Origin: JAWVZH01 sp033722295 | GTDB taxonomy: Bacteria; Bacteroidota; Bacteroidia; Chitinophagales; Saprospiraceae | Assembly: GCA_033722295.1 (NCBI GenBank) | Contig: JAWVZH010000054.1 | Coordinates: 1-17,094 of the forward strand | DNA length: 17,094 nucleotides | Reading direction: 5' to 3' | Program-made: the position numbers and the translations under genes | In this document: piece by piece, positions 14,923 to 17,094 of the stretch | Layout: each line of letters starts with the position of its first letter | Numbering within the stretch: the stretch's first letter is position 1 | Notes under the pieces: model-generated | What the model saw: only the letters and a program-made list of their open reading frames with translations | The model's database searches: none | Told to the model about the DNA's origin: nothing

Positions 14923-15234
14923 TCAGTTTTCGATAACAGCAGAGATGCCGCGATCTATCAAAGCCTCTTTCATGGGCCTGACCACACCGAGTGGTCCTGT
15001 TTTGACAGTCGCTTTTCCTTTGAAGTGAACGATCAGTGAAAGTTGCTCAGCCTGTTCGACGGTGTGTCTGCATATCTCTACAAATGATTCGATCACCCAG
15101 TCGAAGGTATTGAAATCATCATTATAAACTATGAGTTGTGTGTCCTTGCCGGATTCTACATCTTCTTCAATCTCTTCCAGCAATACTTCTTCTAATTGCT
15201 CAGCCCAAGCGTCTTCTAACATTCCAGTTTTCAT
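14923..15234 (-). CDS. clpS: ATP-dependent Clp protease adaptor ClpS
   Basis: ClpS binds proteins with Leu, Phe, Tyr or Trp at the N-terminus and hands them to the Clp unfoldase. The 103 residues have an acidic N-terminal extension (AEQLEEVLLEEIEEDVESGK), then LIVYNDDFNTFDWVIESF, in which Asn38, Asp39 and Asp40 match E. coli Asn34, Asp35 and Asp36, and LIVHFKGKATVKTGP, where His70 matches His66. These residues form the N-end residue pocket, so binding should be intact. The place of E. coli Met40, which narrows the pocket against Ile and Val, is Phe44 here. The gene starts 15 bases after the peroxiredoxin stop and is followed by aat after 6 bases. ClpA or ClpC is not in the window. Confidence 0.95.
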   Translation of the reverse strand: MKTGMLEDAWAEQLEEVLLEEIEEDVESGKDTQLIVYNDDFNTFDWVIESFVEICRHTVEQAEQLSLIVHFKGKATVKTGPLGVVRPMKEALIDRGISAVIEN

Positions 15235-15249
15235 TTTGGTTGGTCGATC

Positions 15250-15720
15250 TTATTTCAATGAAGCTATCACTTCTTTGATGGCTTCAAAATTAGGCACTTC
15301 TGATGGATTTTCAAGAATCTCAACATACCGAATTGTTCCGATCTTGTCAATTATATAGACGGAACGTTTAGAAACTCCTTTCATCTCATAGGCAAAGGAC
15401 TGGTGCAGACTGTCATAATTGAGACTTGTTTCCTTGTTAAAATCACTGATTAAGGGGAAGTCGATCTTGATCTCCTCCTTGAACTTTGCAAGAGTGAAAA
15501 GGGAATCCACAGAGATGGCCATGACATGGACATTATGGTCACGATAAAACCCGATGTCATCCCTGACGCCACACAATTCGTCCGTGCAAACACTGGTAAA
15601 TGCCAGAGGAAAGAAGAGCAACAGTCGAGTCTGTCCCTTCGATTCGGACAGGCTGACCTTGTTCTTGTCTGAGTCGTAGAGGTTGAATTCAGGAGCGATA
15701 TCTCCTACATTGAGAGTCAT
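15250..15720 (-). CDS. Peroxiredoxin of the AhpC/TSA superfamily (AhpE/BCP-like)
   Basis: The 156-residue protein reduces hydrogen or organic peroxides through a reactive cysteine. The thioredoxin-fold start VGDIAPEFNLYDSD and the signature PLAFTSVC (PxxxTxxC, Cys45) are clear. A second Cys lies five residues on (CTDELC, Cys50), the spacing used in BCP-type atypical 2-Cys enzymes, while the FFPLAFT-x-x-C wording is closer to the AhpE group. VSKRSVYIIDKIGTIRYVEI is the conserved C-terminal strand pair with the family's Arg. It is cytoplasmic, with no signal. It is the first gene of the clpS-aat operon, and the region upstream holds a perfect 7-base inverted repeat that may be an operator. Subfamily naming is tentative, the peroxidase call is strong. 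Confidence 0.92.
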   Translation of the reverse strand: MTLNVGDIAPEFNLYDSDKNKVSLSESKGQTRLLLFFPLAFTSVCTDELCGVRDDIGFYRDHNVHVMAISVDSLFTLAKFKEEIKIDFPLISDFNKETSLNYDSLHQSFAYEMKGVSKRSVYIIDKIGTIRYVEILENPSEVPNFEAIKEVIASLK

Positions 15721-15770
15721 AGTCCTTTTTTCTGCAAGTTATTGATAAATCGCTTCATAATTTGTGATCG

Positions 15771-15789
15771 ATTCTATACAGGATAGAAT
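15771..15789. promoter_or_regulatory. Perfect inverted repeat, candidate operator between peroxiredoxin and permease genes
   Basis: ATTCTAT-ACAGG-ATAGAAT has 7-base arms with no mismatch, 51 bases before the peroxiredoxin ATG and 34 before the permease ATG. It is in the right place to bind a dimeric regulator acting on both divergent genes. The regulator is unknown; it does not fit the published OxyR or PerR consensus well. Confidence 0.5.
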
Positions 15790-15800
15790 GAATAATACAC

Positions 15801-15808
15801 AACTTTTG
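15801..15808 (+). promoter_or_regulatory. Possible -7 box for the EamA permease gene (AACTTTTG)
   Basis: This matches TAnnTTTG at seven of eight places (A for the first T). It lies 14 bases before the permease ATG and 11 bases after the inverted repeat, the spacing expected if the repeat is an operator. No -33 box was found at the usual distance. Confidence 0.3.
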
Positions 15809-15822
15809 ATTTCATTTGACAG

Positions 15823-16746
15823 ATGAATGGAAGGGAGTCCTTAATTGCCTATCTAAGGCTGCACTCTGCGGTATTCCTGTTTGGGTTTACTGCTATCCTG
15901 GGTGCTCTGATAAAGATCACTGCTTTGGAAATTGTCTGGTGGCGTGTTGGAATTACGGCGGTTAGTCTGTTATTGGTTGTTCGGGGAGCACGGTCGATAA
16001 GACGTCTCAGCAGACAGGAGATCTTGCTTTTCCTGGGTATAGGCGCCATTGTTGCCCTTCACTGGCTGTGTTTTTACGGTGCCATCAAATACAGTAATGC
16101 CTCTGTGACTTTGATATGCATGGCCACAGCTTCATTCTTCACGGCTATTGTAGAGCCCATTTTTCTCCGTCAATCGTTTCAGAGACTGGACTTGATATTT
16201 GGCTTGCTCGTAATACCGGGAATGGCGTTGATCGTACAAAATCTTGATACCTCTATGCTGGCAGGCGTCTGGGTGGGGCTTCTTTCTGCATTACTGGCGG
16301 CAATTTTCGCAAGTTTGAATAAAAAATACATCGATCGAGCCCATACTTATACGATAACATTTCTGGAGATGACGGGTGCGTGGATCTTCCTAACACTGAT
16401 CGCTCCTCTGCTTCTCACATATGATATTCTTGAGGTATCCTGGCCGTCTGAGATGGACTGGTTCTATCTGATCATCCTTGCTTTGCTTTGTACGACACTT
16501 GCATTCATTTTGGCCCTCCAGGCCCTTCAGCATCTTTCCGCGTTTGCGAGTAATCTGGTGATCAATCTAGAGCCTGTTTATGGCATTCTTCTTGCCATTT
16601 TACTATTAAATGAACACCAGGAATTGAGTCCCAAATTTTATATCGGCGTTGTCGCGATATTAGGTGTCGTCATAGCCCATCCTATCGTTGTCCGTCGGAT
16701 GAGAAAAAGGGCAGGGATGCAGAATCATCCAGTAAAGGAAGAGTGA
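15823..16746 (+). CDS. EamA/DMT-superfamily inner-membrane permease
   Basis: The 307-residue protein is hydrophobic over almost its whole length, with about ten helices in two similar halves. The first half includes FLFGFTAILGALIKI, WWRVGITAVSLLLVV and LHWLCFYGAIKYSNASVTLIC; the second includes GVWVGLLSALLAAIFASLNKKYID and LVINLEPVYGILLAILLLNE, whose 'LEPVYG' is a hallmark of EamA transporters. It ends in a basic tail (RRMRKRAGMQNHPVKEE). Family members export metabolites such as amino acids; the substrate here cannot be deduced. The ATG at 15823 is the first good start; it faces the peroxiredoxin operon across a 102-base gap. A repeat element begins 24 bases past its stop. Confidence 0.9.
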   Translation: MNGRESLIAYLRLHSAVFLFGFTAILGALIKITALEIVWWRVGITAVSLLLVVRGARSIRRLSRQEILLFLGIGAIVALHWLCFYGAIKYSNASVTLICMATASFFTAIVEPIFLRQSFQRLDLIFGLLVIPGMALIVQNLDTSMLAGVWVGLLSALLAAIFASLNKKYIDRAHTYTITFLEMTGAWIFLTLIAPLLLTYDILEVSWPSEMDWFYLIILALLCTTLAFILALQALQHLSAFASNLVINLEPVYGILLAILLLNEHQELSPKFYIGVVAILGVVIAHPIVVRRMRKRAGMQNHPVKEE

Positions 16747-16769
16747 TTGGCGGGTGTTGAAGGGAAAAG

Positions 16770-16947
16770 ATGTTAAAACGACCCCCGGGGTTGGTTTAGA
16801 ATTGCAGATTATTGAAATGTAAGAATTACTATAAATGACTATTAATCAATGTGTTACTTTAAAGTAGAGCTCATCAGTGGGTTGTTGATGTGTTAAGAAA
16901 ATGTTAAAACGACCCCCGGGGTCACTTTAACGGGGTCACTTTAACAT
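16770..16947. mobile_element. Repeat-bounded non-coding element, probable transposon-end remnant or MITE
   Basis: The block opens with ATGTTAAAACGACCCC and closes with GGGGTCACTTTAACAT, an inverted pair with two mismatches over 16 bases. The opening 22 bases (16770-16791) recur exactly at 16901-16922. GGGGTCACTTTAAC is then present twice in direct tandem, at 16918-16931 and 16932-16945. A 12-base palindrome, TACTTTAAAGTA, lies at 16855-16866. The interior (about 110 bases) is AT-rich with no useful open frame. Multiple short repeats at both ends are typical of IS21-type transposase binding sites, so a deletion derivative is plausible. No target-site duplication is evident. The element fills most of the gap between the permease and the next gene. 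Confidence 0.6.
16902..16945. repeat. Composite hairpin and tandem repeat at the right end of the element
   Basis: From 16902, GTTAAA-AC-GACCCC is followed after one C by its near reverse complement GGGGTC-AC-TTTAAC (two internal mismatches), and that right arm is then repeated once. The left end of the element has the same layout in weaker form (16771-16800, where the second arm reads GGGGTTGGTTTAGA). Confidence 0.7.
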
Positions 16948-16978
16948 TTGACGCTCGACCCTAAGCACCCCTCCTTTC

Positions 16979-17094
16979 TCACAACTTCATAACTGCAACA
17001 TAGTAATCTTCATCTACCGAAAGCTGTTGAGGTGAGCTGATCTCCAGATTCTGCCAATAAGTGCGGGGATGAATTCTGAATTTGCGATCATCAA
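16979..17094 (-). CDS. C-terminal end of an unidentified protein (5' part outside window)
   Basis: On the minus strand an open frame enters from the right edge and ends at a TGA (16979-16981). The visible 37 residues read DDRKFRIHPRTYWQNLEISS followed by PQQLSVDEDYYVAVMKL. It is polar, with no membrane segment. The uninterrupted frame and natural-looking composition support a real coding end, but 37 residues are too few to name a family and I do not recognise it. Confidence 0.5.
   Translation of the reverse strand, partial: DDRKFRIHPRTYWQNLEISSPQQLSVDEDYYVAVMKL

Overview
The window reads as ordinary chromosomal DNA of a Bacteroidota bacterium. The evidence is the set of protein subtypes (an OmpA family protein with a GHTN motif, a long PBP1A with a charged inter-domain segment, GbsR-type regulator, HEAT/cyclophilin lipoprotein), moderate base composition by eye, scarce Shine-Dalgarno sequences, and two sites matching the Bacteroidota -7 promoter box TAnnTTTG just upstream of starts. 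A Saprospiria-like placement is possible but is only an impression. Gene density is high and no stretch over 300 bases lacks a gene. There is no rRNA, tRNA, CRISPR array, phage, or intact transposase.

Layout. (1) 1-4353, minus strand: a probable four-gene operon, transcribed HEAT-repeat/cyclophilin lipoprotein, then gcvT (glycine cleavage T protein), then a GbsR/MarR regulator that overlaps gcvT at TAATG, then a family 2 glycosyltransferase cut by the window edge. (2) 4453-4842 minus: a small four-helix membrane protein of unknown function. (3) 4990-7581 minus: a bifunctional class A penicillin-binding protein. (4) 7663-8750 minus: an S-adenosylmethionine hydrolase-like (DUF62) protein translationally coupled to an ABM-fold protein. 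(5) 8900-10298 plus: phoH with a TTG start, overlapping osmC. (6) 10312-12835 minus: a secreted OmpA-like wall anchor protein and glutaryl-CoA dehydrogenase, each probably its own unit. (7) 12959-14149 plus: a FolB-like dihydroneopterin aldolase and a DUF4197 protein. (8) 14230-15720 minus: a tight operon peroxiredoxin, clpS, aat. (9) 15823-16746 plus: a DMT/EamA permease. (10) 16770-16947: a small repeat-bounded, non-coding element that looks like a mobile-element remnant, then the 3' end of an unidentified minus-strand gene.

How the genes work together. The clearest functional module is aat-clpS: Aat adds Leu/Phe to protein N-termini and ClpS delivers such N-degron proteins to the Clp protease; a thiol peroxidase is cotranscribed with them. 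Several genes serve the envelope (PBP1A, OmpA-like protein, HEAT/cyclophilin lipoprotein, glycosyltransferase). Others are one-carbon, folate and amino acid catabolism enzymes (GcvT, FolB, glutaryl-CoA dehydrogenase).

I found no convincing wholly new system. The items most worth a second look are the repeat element at 16770-16947, the DUF62 protein that seems to lack its catalytic motif, the HEAT-cyclophilin lipoprotein, the aat-clpS-peroxiredoxin operon, and the perfect inverted repeat between the peroxiredoxin and permease genes.
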